Shown here piece after piece: positions 27,200 through 35,935 of a stretch of 64,000 nucleotides of DNA (the stretch's first letter is position 1; each line of letters begins with the position of its first letter). Position numbers and translations under genes: made by a program. A model generated the notes under the pieces. The model worked only from the letters and a program-made list of their open reading frames with translations, was not told where the DNA came from and made no database searches. Source of the stretch: Spirosoma linguale DSM 74 (lineage in GTDB: Bacteria; Bacteroidota; Bacteroidia; Cytophagales; Spirosomataceae); NCBI GenBank assembly GCA_000024525.1, contig CP001769.1, positions 1,908,001 to 1,972,000 on the forward strand. The letters are read 5' to 3'.

Positions 27200-28288
27200 T
27201 CATTCATAATTCATCATTGATTTACGCTGTTGCTCCGTGAGTCGGTTGCGGAGGCTGCGGGCGAGTTCAAACTCGCTCAAAAACAAGTTAACCAGTTCGT
27301 CCCGTTGGGTGTTCAACCGGGTTCTTTGGGCCTGTGTATGGCTTAAGGCGGTCACGATTGGCCACTTTTGGGTACGAATGGCGTCAACTTCGCGATTTAG
27401 TTTATCAATTTCGGCTTGCCAGGCTGGTATTTTCTGCACGCTGTTAAGCGCCAGTAACCGGTTGGCTCTATTTATTTTTAAATCTGTCTGTAACGTACTC
27501 AGATTACTTAGCAACAGATTACCTGCCAGTAAAAACAATAACAGAACAAACACAAATAAGGCAACGGCCTGACCAACCGGCTGCGTTTGCAGCGCCTGCG
27601 TCAGCACGAAGACCGATGCCGCAACCGGTAAGCCAATCTCAGCCAGGAGCCGACGGACCGAAACCCGTGTTCCTTCTTCGTAGAATAACGATGTACGACC
27701 GAACAAATTGAACATACCGGCCAGAAATATGCCTAAGGCAATCCAGCGGTTCGGAAAAGCAGGACGCAGGGTTTCATCGATCAGGTAAAAATTACTGATG
27801 CAAACGCCTACCGAAAGCACAAGACTGACCACCGTCCGAATGAGGTTATGGTCTTTGGGTTGACTGTTCTTAAGGTCGGTTAACTGATCCTGCAACGCGA
27901 GAATTCGGTTTTCGCGTTGTTCTATAAAGAGATTGAGCTCGCCTATCTTTTCGGACTGCTCATCAATGGATTCATCCAGCGGAGCCGTTTGCCGAACAAA
28001 AAAGGCCCGAATCTGGGCAATCTTTTCATCAGGTCTTGTATTGGACAGGCCAAATAAAACGCCTTCATCGCGGAGAGCGTCTTCGTCGGCAAGCCAGTCT
28101 GGCAAAGGTTCCTGTGTGTGTATCTGCATAGGGAATGGCCTCAGACTGTCAGCCCCGGTTGGCAATAGGGGGATGGCGTCGGGTATTACAGGCATATGAA
28201 CGGTGTCAGCAGACACGCCACCTGGCCTGAGTGACAGTGAGTTCCTCGCGAAAAGCTGGCGGATGTGCTGAAGTACTGTCATGATCAC
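27200..28288 (-). CDS. Unrecognised coiled-coil membrane protein, similar plan
   Basis: 362 residues, no family recognised. N-terminal about 90 residues are soluble and Pro-rich, then a coiled coil (about 100-140: EQSEKIGELNLFIEQREN and on), four hydrophobic segments (VVSLVLSVGVCISNFYL, WIALGIFLAGMFNLFG, LPVAASVFVLTQAL, VALFVFVLLLFLLAGNLLL) and a C-terminal helical region (about 265-355). The plan mirrors the downstream protein, so the two may be distant paralogues or a complex. Middle gene of the unit, 60 bases after the previous stop. Starts MIMTVLQ; the second Met is two codons later. Confidence 0.7.
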   Translation of the reverse strand: MIMTVLQHIRQLFARNSLSLRPGGVSADTVHMPVIPDAIPLLPTGADSLRPFPMQIHTQEPLPDWLADEDALRDEGVLFGLSNTRPDEKIAQIRAFFVRQTAPLDESIDEQSEKIGELNLFIEQRENRILALQDQLTDLKNSQPKDHNLIRTVVSLVLSVGVCISNFYLIDETLRPAFPNRWIALGIFLAGMFNLFGRTSLFYEEGTRVSVRRLLAEIGLPVAASVFVLTQALQTQPVGQAVALFVFVLLLFLLAGNLLLSNLSTLQTDLKINRANRLLALNSVQKIPAWQAEIDKLNREVDAIRTQKWPIVTALSHTQAQRTRLNTQRDELVNLFLSEFELARSLRNRLTEQQRKSMMNYE

Positions 28289-28348
28289 GCTGATAAAAAG
28301 TGAGCTGGCTATCGGTGTACTAACCTAAGCGAGCCAAAATATACGTTT

Positions 28349-29077
28349 TTACAACTGAAAAACGCGTCTTAGTGCGCTCCAGAGCCGTTTTTTTAAGTCC
28401 TGATCGGCTTCGATGGTGGGCAGGGAGTCGGCCATCAGGAAGGTAATGCCCTCAAATCGTACCGGCGAATAGCGGTCCATCATGATGTCGAGATTGATTC
28501 GCTCAAAAGGTACCCCAAACGTAATAAAATGATTAATATACTTACCCCGAAGGAGTTCCCCGAAATTCATGTCCTGCACACCATGCAGGTTTAGTAAATC
28601 AACCCCGTCGATGTTGAGGTTTACGGCTTTCAGGATTTTCTCCAGAAACAGGAGGTTACTGGGGTCCAGCGCTTCGTCGGCCAGCAACAGGACTTTATGG
28701 TTCAGTTTTGGCATTCTGTGCTGTTGTTGAGCGGGTGGAACTACAGAGGGCGTTGTTGGGCGTGGCGACTCACGGGGTAATGGCTCCGGCGTGGCAATGA
28801 CAAGGGCCGGCTCCGGCGTAAGTATAGCGGGCGTCTCAACAAGGCTATCTGTCAGGACAGTTTCGAGCGCAACAACTGTTTCAGCTTTCCCGGCCGACAA
28901 CTCATCCAGTTCCGCCAGTAAATCCGACTCCTGGTTTTCAACAACCGGAATTTCATCACTGGCAGCGTCTGTCACTTGCGTATTTACCGCCCATGATTCG
29001 CCGGGCACCCGGAAAAGGGTGTCGTTCTGATAAACAGTCTGAAAAAGATTTTTTACGGACATACGTGCTAAAGGCAA
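28349..29077 (-). CDS. Unrecognised protein with low-complexity linker
   Basis: 242 residues. An N-terminal segment (VKNLFQTVYQNDTLFRV), a Glu/Ala/Pro/Thr-rich linker (about 30-125), and a compact C-terminal domain (about 125-242: HKVLLLADEALDPSNLLFLEK, then ILKAVNLNIDGVDLLN, INHFITFGVPFERI, FLMADSLP). The C-domain's pattern of strand, helix, then FGV and a later strand resembles small alpha/beta domains of Bacteroidota annotated as hypothetical; I do not assign a function. First gene of the three-gene unit; separated from purA by a terminator. Confidence 0.65.
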   Translation of the reverse strand: MPLARMSVKNLFQTVYQNDTLFRVPGESWAVNTQVTDAASDEIPVVENQESDLLAELDELSAGKAETVVALETVLTDSLVETPAILTPEPALVIATPEPLPRESPRPTTPSVVPPAQQQHRMPKLNHKVLLLADEALDPSNLLFLEKILKAVNLNIDGVDLLNLHGVQDMNFGELLRGKYINHFITFGVPFERINLDIMMDRYSPVRFEGITFLMADSLPTIEADQDLKKRLWSALRRVFQL

Positions 29078-29103
29078 CCCCGGTTCATTTTGTCAAAAAT
29101 AGG

Positions 29104-29140
29104 CAAAAAAGCCGCCCCCGGTATGAAAACGAGGGCGGCC
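29104..29140 (-). terminator. Intrinsic terminator of purA
   Basis: On the minus strand GCCGCCC pairs with GGGCGGC across a short loop and is followed by TTTTTT. It lies after the purA stop codon (29169). Confidence 0.85.
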
Positions 29141-29168
29141 GCCTGTGGTAAGCAGAAAATCGGACCAA

Positions 29169-30455
29169 TTAAGCAATGATCGCCTGACGGTGAATGATGG
29201 CTTCGCGGTCGGGACTGGTCGAAATAAAGTTGATGGGCAGGCCCAGGGTGTCTTCCAGGAAGTAGACATACGTTGCCAGTTCGGCTGGTACATCGACAAA
29301 CGAACGGATGTTGGTCAAATCCGTTTGCCAACCCTTGAACGACTTGTAAATCGGGGTCACATCCGTGTCGCAAAGGTCATATGGCATCTGCTCGGTAATG
29401 GTACCATCCGGTAGTTTGTAGTGCGTACATACCTGAATCTCGTCGAAGATGTTCAGGACATCGACTTTCATCATCACCAGTTGCGTAACACCGTTGATCA
29501 TAATGGCGTATTTCAGCGCGGGCAAATCGAGCCAGCCACACCGGCGCGGCCGTCCGGTTGTTGCGCCAAACTCACGGCCTTCCTTCCGAATCTGCTCACC
29601 AACTTCATTGTTGAGTTCGGTAGGGAAGGGGCCGCTTCCTACACGGGTGCAGTAGGCTTTGAAAATGCCGAACACCTCACCAATTTTTCGGGGCGCAACA
29701 CCCAGACCGGTGCAGGCACCGGCGGCCATCGTGCTGGACGACGTTACGAATGGATAAGAGCCGAAATCAATGTCGAGCAGCGATCCCTGGGCACCTTCGG
29801 CCAGCACTTTCTTGCCACTGGTGAGGGCTTCGTTCACCGCATACTCACTGTCGTTTAGCTGGAACTGCTTCATAAACTCCACCGCGCCAAAGAACTCGTC
29901 TTCAGCCTGGGGCAAAACAGAAGCATAATCAAAATTATTCTGCTCCAGAATAACTTTATGAAGGGCGGCCAGCTTGTCGTACTTAGCCCGAAAGTTGGGT
30001 GATTCGACATCACCGACCCGTAAACCCAAACGCGCTACTTTATCCTGATAAGTTGGGCCAATACCCCGGAGTGTCGACCCAATTTTTGACTCGCCCTTTG
30101 CCTGCTCGTAGGCGGCATCGAGCAGACGGTGGGTTGGCAGGATAATGGACGCTTTACGGGAGATTTGCAGGTTCTCGGTCAGGGGCAGGTTATATTTTGC
30201 GAGGCCGTCAATTTCTTTTTTGAAGACAATGGGGTCGAGTACAACACCGTTTCCAATGATATTGAGGATATCGTTCCGAAAAATACCCGACGGAATCTGG
30301 TGCAAAACGTGCTTCAGTCCGTTAAATTCCAGAGTATGTCCGGCATTGGGACCACCCTGAAAACGGGCCACTACCTGATACTGCGGAGCCAGTACGTCCA
30401 CAATTTTCCCTTTTCCTTCGTCGCCCCACTGGAGGCCTAATAAAACATCGATCAT
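29169..30455 (-). CDS. purA: Adenylosuccinate synthetase
   Basis: 428 residues, full length. The GTP/IMP site QWGDEGKGKIVD begins at residue 9, followed by GGPNAGHTLEF, the THRLLDAAYEQ loop, the GRPRRCGWLDLPALKYA segment and the C-terminal ISTSPDREAIIHR. The enzyme joins IMP and aspartate with GTP to make adenylosuccinate, the first committed step to AMP. Cytosolic. It begins 28 bases after the DUF3291 stop on the same strand, so the fur-DUF3291-purA genes may be partly co-transcribed. Confidence 0.97.
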   Translation of the reverse strand: MIDVLLGLQWGDEGKGKIVDVLAPQYQVVARFQGGPNAGHTLEFNGLKHVLHQIPSGIFRNDILNIIGNGVVLDPIVFKKEIDGLAKYNLPLTENLQISRKASIILPTHRLLDAAYEQAKGESKIGSTLRGIGPTYQDKVARLGLRVGDVESPNFRAKYDKLAALHKVILEQNNFDYASVLPQAEDEFFGAVEFMKQFQLNDSEYAVNEALTSGKKVLAEGAQGSLLDIDFGSYPFVTSSSTMAAGACTGLGVAPRKIGEVFGIFKAYCTRVGSGPFPTELNNEVGEQIRKEGREFGATTGRPRRCGWLDLPALKYAIMINGVTQLVMMKVDVLNIFDEIQVCTHYKLPDGTITEQMPYDLCDTDVTPIYKSFKGWQTDLTNIRSFVDVPAELATYVYFLEDTLGLPINFISTSPDREAIIHRQAIIA

Positions 30456-30483
30456 TCTGATTGGGCCGCTGATACGGCTATGG

Positions 30484-30957
30484 TTACGCTAATTCTTTAC
30501 TTGTGTCAAAATCCACGTTAGGTGCTGGCCAAACATCCCGGAACGTAAATGCCAGCGGACCAGGTCCGTTTGAATTTAGAAGCTGGAGTCGTTCTTTCGC
30601 TTCGTTCACCGTGGGTATATGGCCTGTCGGAATCCACCACAGAACAGTCATCATCTGGTCTGGTTTCTCAAACCACTTTCGCCGGTCCTTCATGACAGGT
30701 GTATGCGCGCTCTTGAAAACAAAGGTCTGTAATTGTTCCAGCGAAGCCCAAACAGACATATTTACAATAATCCGCTCGTCGTCGAAGGGTCGTAAGCTAG
30801 TGGCATCGTTTCCCTCGCCGGTGAGCCGCCAGATAAACCCGTCACTTTGTTCTGCTAACTTGTTAATTGTATCTAGCTGGGCAACAAAATCAGCCATAAT
30901 CGGATGATTAATGTCCGGTGCCAGCATTCTGGAGATATTCAATTGGGCAAGCTGCAT
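30484..30957 (-). CDS. DUF3291 protein
   Basis: 157 residues from ATG 30957, which begins MQLAQLNISRM; the frame extends upstream into a hairpin region and was not used. The typical DUF3291 strands are visible: FVAQLDTINKLAEQSDGFIW, the FDDERIIVNMSVWASLEQL segment, and the KWFEKPDQMMTVLWWIP strand. It is a dimeric ferredoxin-like alpha+beta fold related to antibiotic biosynthesis monooxygenases. No activity is known. Located between fur and purA, same strand. Confidence 0.85.
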   Translation of the reverse strand: MQLAQLNISRMLAPDINHPIMADFVAQLDTINKLAEQSDGFIWRLTGEGNDATSLRPFDDERIIVNMSVWASLEQLQTFVFKSAHTPVMKDRRKWFEKPDQMMTVLWWIPTGHIPTVNEAKERLQLLNSNGPGPLAFTFRDVWPAPNVDFDTSKELA

Positions 30958-30976
30958 AAATGATGTATTATATAGA

Positions 30977-31030
30977 ATGTATGATATAAAATGTAGTCTG
31001 CTCATCAGCAATACATCCTATATCATACAT
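30977..31030. repeat. AT-rich inverted repeat between DUF3291 and fur
   Basis: Arms 30977-30995 and 31012-31030 pair at 17 of 19 positions. It lies between the fur stop (31037, minus strand) and the DUF3291 start, so it may be a fur terminator. Confidence 0.5.
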
Positions 31031-31036
31031 AAAAAC

Positions 31037-31561
31037 TTATCCCTCTACTGGAATCTGCACCGTATCGACGGACCGCCCCTGTTGATCCTTCTCCGTAATC
31101 TGTCTGTTTTCGCATATGTCGCGGGCGCAGGAGCCGTAGAAAATCAGGGAGTGGTGCATGACATTAAATTTCAGCATGTCGCCCACCATGTTCTGGATAT
31201 TCTGGACGCGCGGGTCGCAGAATTCCATCACCTTATGGCAGTCGGTACAGATGAGGTGGTCGTGCTGCCGGTAGCCGTACGATTTTTCGTACTGGGCCAG
31301 GTTACGGCCAAACTGGTGCTTGGTAACCAGATCGCAGTCAACCAGTACATCCAGGGTATTGTAAACCGTAGCACGGCTAACCCGGTATTTTTTATTTTTC
31401 ATCGAGATATACAACTCGTCCACATCGAAGTGGTCCTGGCGATTGTAAATCTCTTCAAGAATGGCAAACCGCTCGGGAGTTTTCCGGAGACCCTTCCGCT
31501 CAAGGTAGGCCCGAAAAATCATCTGAGCAGCGTCTAAATTTGTTTGCGTCGGAGCAGGCAT
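31037..31561 (-). CDS. fur: Fur family transcriptional regulator
   Basis: 174 residues. The winged helix is clear: ERFAILEEIYNRQDHFDVDELYISM and RVSRATVYNTLDVLVDCDLV (about 30-90), followed by the dimerisation domain with the structural zinc site CTDCHKVMEFCD and the HDHLICTDCH metal region. It senses iron or peroxide; Fur versus PerR cannot be decided, and the gene symbol is a family label. The first gene of the fur-DUF3291-purA group, separated from relA/spoT by a short repeat-rich gap. Confidence 0.88.
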   Translation of the reverse strand: MPAPTQTNLDAAQMIFRAYLERKGLRKTPERFAILEEIYNRQDHFDVDELYISMKNKKYRVSRATVYNTLDVLVDCDLVTKHQFGRNLAQYEKSYGYRQHDHLICTDCHKVMEFCDPRVQNIQNMVGDMLKFNVMHHSLIFYGSCARDICENRQITEKDQQGRSVDTVQIPVEG

Positions 31562-31572
31562 AAGACAAAAGT

Positions 31573-31643
31573 AATGATGAATGATGAATGCTGAACAGCT
31601 TTGGTGAATAGCTTTCAGGATTCATCATTCAGAATTCATCATT
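31573..31643. repeat. AATGATGAAT-type inverted repeat
   Basis: Tandem AATGATGA motifs at 31573-31592 face TTCATCATT motifs at 31621-31643, so imperfect hairpins form in several registers. It fills the gap between the RelA/SpoT stop (31645, minus strand) and the fur start and may end the upstream transcript. Confidence 0.5.
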
Positions 31644-31644
31644 T

Positions 31645-33921
31645 TTAAGAATCAAACCGAACCACTTCAAAGACACCCTGAACGCGTTCGAGTTTCTGCA
31701 TCAGGATTTCGAGGTGGCTCGTATCGTGAACGTAGAGCCGAATATTTCCCTCAAAGATACCGTCTTTCGAGTCAATCGCCACAGAGCGCATGTTAATATG
31801 CAGCTCATTGCTGATCACCCGCGTTACATCATTGATCAAGCCAACCCGGTCCGTACCGGTAATACGCAGACCAGCCAGGAAGGCAAGCTCTTTTTGGGAG
31901 GTCCATTTTGCTTTGATAATCCGGTTGCCGTGGTTCGACATCAGCTCAACGGCGTTAGGGCAGGTAACCCGGTGAATTTTAATGCCGTCATTGATGGTCA
32001 CGAACCCAAAAACGTCGTCGCCCGAGATCGGGTTGCAGCATTTTGAAAGGGTATAATCGATTTTGTCCATGTCCTCACCAATCAGGAGCATGTCGGCATC
32101 GGCCCGTTCGCCGTGGATTTTCTTCAGTTCTTTAACAAACGCCTTGGCATCGGGCAGCGCATCGGTATTCAGTTTATTCGCCCGGTTCTCTTTGGCTTCC
32201 TTATCCGATTTGAACTTCTTCAGTTCACCAACGTCAATGTGGCCTTTCCCAATGCGGTAGAAGAAGTCGTCGGTGGTTTTGGAGCCGAAATAAGCGCGAA
32301 GCTGGTTGATGACTTCGTTGGTCATCTCCATGCGCAGCACCCGGAGTTTTTTGTTTACCAGCTCGCGGCCGTCGGTCACGAATCGTTTGTTCTCTTCCTT
32401 GATCAAATCTTTGATCTTGGTCCGGGCTTTCGACGTAACCACAAACCGAAGCCAGTCCTCACTGGGTTTCTGCCGGTTGGAGGTGATCACTTCCACCTGA
32501 TCGCCATTTTGCAGCACATAACTCAGCGGCACGAGGGTATTATTGACTTTGGCAGCCATACAGCGTGCCCCAATCTGGGTGTGAATGTCGAAGGCAAAAT
32601 CGAGCGCGGTGGCCCCCCGTTGCAGTACCTGGAGGTCGCCTTTGGGCGTAAACACAAAAACCTCCTCGCTGTACAGATTGCTTCGAAAATCATCGACGAA
32701 CTCAATCGCAGCTTTTTTGTCGCCACTACCCGCCGACTCGATCATATCCCGCACCTGACTTATCCAGGCTTCAATGCCCGCGCCAGTCTGGGTATCGTTA
32801 CCTTTATATTTCCAGTGGGCTGCGTATCCTTTCTCGGCAATTTCGTTCATCCGCTCAGTCCGAATCTGCACCTCAACCCACTGACCTAACCGGCTCATAA
32901 CAGTGGTGTGCAGCGACTCGTACCCGTTGGTTCGCGGGGTGCTGATCCAGTCCTTCAGCCGGTCGGGGTTAGGTTTGTAATGGTCCGTTACGATGGAATA
33001 GGCTCGCCAGCAGGCGGCTTTTTCCTCCTCCTGAGGTACGTCCAGAATAATCCGGACGGCAAACAGATCATAAATTTCCTCGAACGGTTTTTTCGATTTG
33101 TTCAGTTTGGTCCAAATGGAATAAATCGACTTTGGACGGCCTTTAATAATGTATTTGATGCCCGTTTCGGCCAGATCTTTTTCAATAGGTTCGATAAACC
33201 GACCGATAAACCGATCCCGTGCCAGCCGTGTTTCGCGTAGCTTTTTCGCGATGTCTTTATACGCTTCGGGCTCCACATGCTTCAGATACAGGTCTTCCAG
33301 CTCCGACTTAATGGTGTACAAACCCAGCCGGTGAGCCAGCGGAGCGTAGATATAAATCGTTTCGGAAGCGATCTTCAACTGCTTATCGCGGGGCATGGAG
33401 TCCAGCGTTCGCATGTTGTGCAACCGGTCGGCAAGTTTGATCAGAATAACCCGTACATCGTCCGACAGCGTCAGAAGCATCTTGCGGAAATTCTCGGCCT
33501 GCTGAGAGGTTCCATATTCGAAGAAGCCGGAAATTTTGGTCAGTCCATCAATTATTTTGGCCACCTTGGGTCCGAATGCCCGGTCAATATCGGCAATGGT
33601 TGTATCCGTATCTTCAACAACATCATGCAGAAGGGCGGCTACAATACTGGTTGTTCCCAGTCCTATTTCTTCAACGGCAATCTGGGCAACGGCGAGCGGA
33701 TGATAGATATACGGTTCGCCCGATCGCCGTCGCATATTCTTATGGGCTTCGGCAGAGGTGTTGAACGCTTTCTTGATCAGCTTGGCGTCATCACCTTTCA
33801 GCATAGGTTTGGCGGCCCGTAACAACCGGCGATAGCGCTTCAGGATTTCCTGTCGCTCCAGTTCCAGGTCAATAACGGGTTCGCTTGTATTATTGGCTTG
33901 ATGCTCGATGGCATTCATCAT
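31645..33921 (-). CDS. Bifunctional (p)ppGpp synthetase/hydrolase (RelA/SpoT homologue)
   Basis: 758 residues with the full Rsh order: N-terminal HD hydrolase (His99-Asp100 and Glu103-Asp104 in LLHDVVEDTD), synthetase domain (GRPKSIYSIWTK about residue 258 and RIILDVPQ after it), TGS (VFVFTPKGDLQVLQRGATALDF), a helical region with the RIGKGHIDVGEL segment, zinc-finger-like CCNPISGDDVFGF, and a C-terminal ACT domain (LRITGTDRVGLINDVT). It makes and degrades (p)ppGpp, the stringent-response alarmone. Intact HD suggests both activities. Divergent from the tRNA-Leu gene. Confidence 0.95.
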   Translation of the reverse strand: MMNAIEHQANNTSEPVIDLELERQEILKRYRRLLRAAKPMLKGDDAKLIKKAFNTSAEAHKNMRRRSGEPYIYHPLAVAQIAVEEIGLGTTSIVAALLHDVVEDTDTTIADIDRAFGPKVAKIIDGLTKISGFFEYGTSQQAENFRKMLLTLSDDVRVILIKLADRLHNMRTLDSMPRDKQLKIASETIYIYAPLAHRLGLYTIKSELEDLYLKHVEPEAYKDIAKKLRETRLARDRFIGRFIEPIEKDLAETGIKYIIKGRPKSIYSIWTKLNKSKKPFEEIYDLFAVRIILDVPQEEEKAACWRAYSIVTDHYKPNPDRLKDWISTPRTNGYESLHTTVMSRLGQWVEVQIRTERMNEIAEKGYAAHWKYKGNDTQTGAGIEAWISQVRDMIESAGSGDKKAAIEFVDDFRSNLYSEEVFVFTPKGDLQVLQRGATALDFAFDIHTQIGARCMAAKVNNTLVPLSYVLQNGDQVEVITSNRQKPSEDWLRFVVTSKARTKIKDLIKEENKRFVTDGRELVNKKLRVLRMEMTNEVINQLRAYFGSKTTDDFFYRIGKGHIDVGELKKFKSDKEAKENRANKLNTDALPDAKAFVKELKKIHGERADADMLLIGEDMDKIDYTLSKCCNPISGDDVFGFVTINDGIKIHRVTCPNAVELMSNHGNRIIKAKWTSQKELAFLAGLRITGTDRVGLINDVTRVISNELHINMRSVAIDSKDGIFEGNIRLYVHDTSHLEILMQKLERVQGVFEVVRFDS

Positions 33922-34035
33922 AGTGGGCTTTGTTGCAGTAATCGCCTTTAGGTTGTACTCGTATTACAAGTTAACAAATTATTAATCGAAAAAGGGCGGA
34001 AAACTTGCTAAAAATAAAACCTTGCGAGAAAAAGC

Positions 34036-34065
34036 TTGACACATTCATTTCTTTTCGTACTTTTG
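34036..34065 (+). promoter_or_regulatory. Consensus Bacteroidota promoter of tRNA-Leu/tig
   Basis: TTG at 34036-34038, exactly 19 bases, then TACTTTTG at 34058-34065, a full match to TTG-N19-TAnnTTTG. Transcription should start near 34072, before the tRNA at 34143. This is the best promoter in the window and supports the Bacteroidota assignment. Confidence 0.85.
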
Positions 34066-34142
34066 CACCCTGAAATGTCGGTAACGACCCATGGTCATTA
34101 CACATTCAGCGAACAGATTCTCCCTGTTCAGGCCATTAAAAT

Positions 34143-34224
34143 GCGGGCGTGGCGAAATTGGTAGACGTGCCAGACTTAGGATCTGGTGCCGCAAGGCATG
34201 GGGGTTCGAGTCCCTCCGCCCGTA
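34143..34224 (+). tRNA. tRNA-Leu (anticodon TAG)
   Basis: 82 bases. The acceptor 34143-34149 GCGGGCG pairs with CGCCCGT at 34217-34223 (end pair G-T); the discriminator is A34224. The anticodon arm is CCAGA-CTTAGGA-TCTGG with anticodon TAG. A long variable arm (GTGCCGCAAGGCAT) marks a class II tRNA, and the T arm holds GGTTCGAGTCC. CCA is not encoded. It lies between relA/spoT and trigger factor. Confidence 0.96.
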
Positions 34225-34335
34225 CAGAAGTTTAGAATGAGTGGATGAGTGAATGAGTGAATTGAATTTTGTCATGTTGACTAACATTCGCTCAATCTCT
34301 CATTCGCTCATTTACCATTTTAAACCGATACAAAC

Positions 34336-35682
34336 GTGGATATTACCCTAGAAAAAGCCAGCGATACCAATGCCTCGCTGAAAATAACGCTGACACCGGC
34401 CGATTACAAGCCCGAAGTAGATAAGAAGCTGAAAGATTACGGCCGTAAGGTGCAACTGAAAGGGTTTCGCCCTGGTCACGTACCTGCTTCGCTCGTTCAG
34501 AAAATGTACGGTAAAAGCATCCTGGTTGACGAAATTAACTCGATGCTGAGCAAAACCGTTAGCCAGTATATCCGCGAAAATAAACTCCAGGTTGTTGGTG
34601 ATCCCGTTCCCGATCGGGAGAAAGCCGATGCCATCGACTGGGATAACCAATCTGATTTTGCCTTCAGCTATACGTTAGGACTGGCTTCTGAATTCGATAT
34701 CGACTTCAGCGACCTGCCAAGCGTTACCCAATACGAAATTCAGGCCGGTGAAACCGAAATCAACTCAACCATTGCCGACCTTCAGCAGCGTTTCCACAAC
34801 CATGCTCATGGTGAAGAAGTGAATGATGGCGATACCATCTACGGCGAACTGAAGCAGGTGAATGGCGAGTTCTCGGCTAAAACAGCTTTCCCAACCAACC
34901 AGATGGCTGAAGATGCCAAAGGTCAGTTTGTTGGTAAGAAAAAAGGTGATGTTGTGACGTTCGTACTAGAGCAGGCTTTCCCCGATGAGAAAGCACGGGC
35001 CAATGCAACGGGTGTAAAGAAAGAAGAAGCTGCCGAACTGACAGGTGAGTTTACCTTTGAGGTTGACGATATTACCCGCCATGAGCCTGCTGAACTGAAC
35101 CAGGAGTTTTTCGATAAAGTACTGGGTGTTGGCGCTGTATCTGACGAAGAGCAGTTTCGTACCAAAGTAGCCGAGATCATTAAAGGGAACTACGGCCGGG
35201 AGTCGGCTCAGTTGCTGCGGCTGGACATTGAGAAAACGTTGATCGACAACACGCCGATTTTACTGCCCGATGAGTTCCTGAAGAACTGGCTGTTGGAAGT
35301 AAACGAAGGTAAGTTTACCCCTGAGCAGATCGATGAGCAGTACGACGAGTTTACGAAGTCGGTGAAGCTACAATTGATCAAGAATAAGATTGCCGAAAAA
35401 GCCGATATCAACGTTGAGTTCGATGAAGTACTGGCCGTAACGCGTCTGATGGTTCAGGAGCAGTTTGGGTTCATGGGTAGCGAAGATGAGGAGATGAACA
35501 AAACCATCGACCGCATCGCCCGCAACTACCTGATGGATGAGAAAAACAACGGACAGAACTACACCAATACGTTCAATCGGGTGTATGACGATAAAGTGAT
35601 CGAATACACGAAAACCCAAATAACGGTTGTATCGCAGGAGATCACTGTTGACGAGTTTAAAGCACTGGTGGAGAATCGTTAA
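34336..35682 (+). CDS. tig: Trigger factor
   Basis: 448 residues, start GTG at 34336 giving MDITLEKASDTNASLKITL. The ribosome-binding loop is seen as KLKDYGRKVQLKGFRPGHVP (the GFRxGxxP signature), followed by the FKBP-like PPIase region (about 155-250; relatively diverged, ending GEFTFEVDDITRHEPAEL) and the long helical C-domain (250-448). It binds near the ribosome exit tunnel and folds nascent chains. The tRNA-Leu lies 111 bases upstream on the same strand and probably shares the transcript. The next element is a GC-rich terminator. Confidence 0.93.
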   Translation: MDITLEKASDTNASLKITLTPADYKPEVDKKLKDYGRKVQLKGFRPGHVPASLVQKMYGKSILVDEINSMLSKTVSQYIRENKLQVVGDPVPDREKADAIDWDNQSDFAFSYTLGLASEFDIDFSDLPSVTQYEIQAGETEINSTIADLQQRFHNHAHGEEVNDGDTIYGELKQVNGEFSAKTAFPTNQMAEDAKGQFVGKKKGDVVTFVLEQAFPDEKARANATGVKKEEAAELTGEFTFEVDDITRHEPAELNQEFFDKVLGVGAVSDEEQFRTKVAEIIKGNYGRESAQLLRLDIEKTLIDNTPILLPDEFLKNWLLEVNEGKFTPEQIDEQYDEFTKSVKLQLIKNKIAEKADINVEFDEVLAVTRLMVQEQFGFMGSEDEEMNKTIDRIARNYLMDEKNNGQNYTNTFNRVYDDKVIEYTKTQITVVSQEITVDEFKALVENR

Positions 35683-35702
35683 TAACAGTTGTATTTAAGC
35701 AG

Positions 35703-35732
35703 GCGGCCCGGTCAATGACCGGGCCGTTTTGT
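35703..35732 (+). terminator. Intrinsic terminator of tig
   Basis: CGGCCCGGT pairs with ACCGGGCCG over a 5-base loop and is followed by TTTTGTTTT, 21 bases after the tig stop codon. Confidence 0.92.
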
Positions 35733-35880
35733 TTTATGGGCTATGAAAACTCAATATCCTCTGGCAACTTAAAGATAGCCGGGTGTTAACGTCGTGAGCG
35801 TGTTATTGTAAGGATTCATAACAATAAGAGTCATTTAGGAAGGCGTTGAATCTGGTTACTGGTTGTATCGGCCAGCTCAT

Positions 35881-35921
35881 AAAACGAATAAGGAGACCCA
35901 GGGAATCTCCTTATTCGTTTT
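35881..35921. terminator. 16-bp perfect inverted repeat
   Basis: Arms 35881-35896 and 35906-35921 are exact reverse complements, 15 bases past the stop of the minus-strand lipoprotein gene (35936). On the minus strand the right side ends in TTTT. The rest of the gap 35733-35880 shows nothing that I can identify. Confidence 0.75.
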
Positions 35922-35935
35922 ACAAAATGGGTGCG

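Noticed and set aside
32113-32889. A 258-codon open frame on the plus strand opposite the RelA/SpoT gene
   Set aside because: Antisense to an intact, well-recognised gene; no start context and no recognisable domain.
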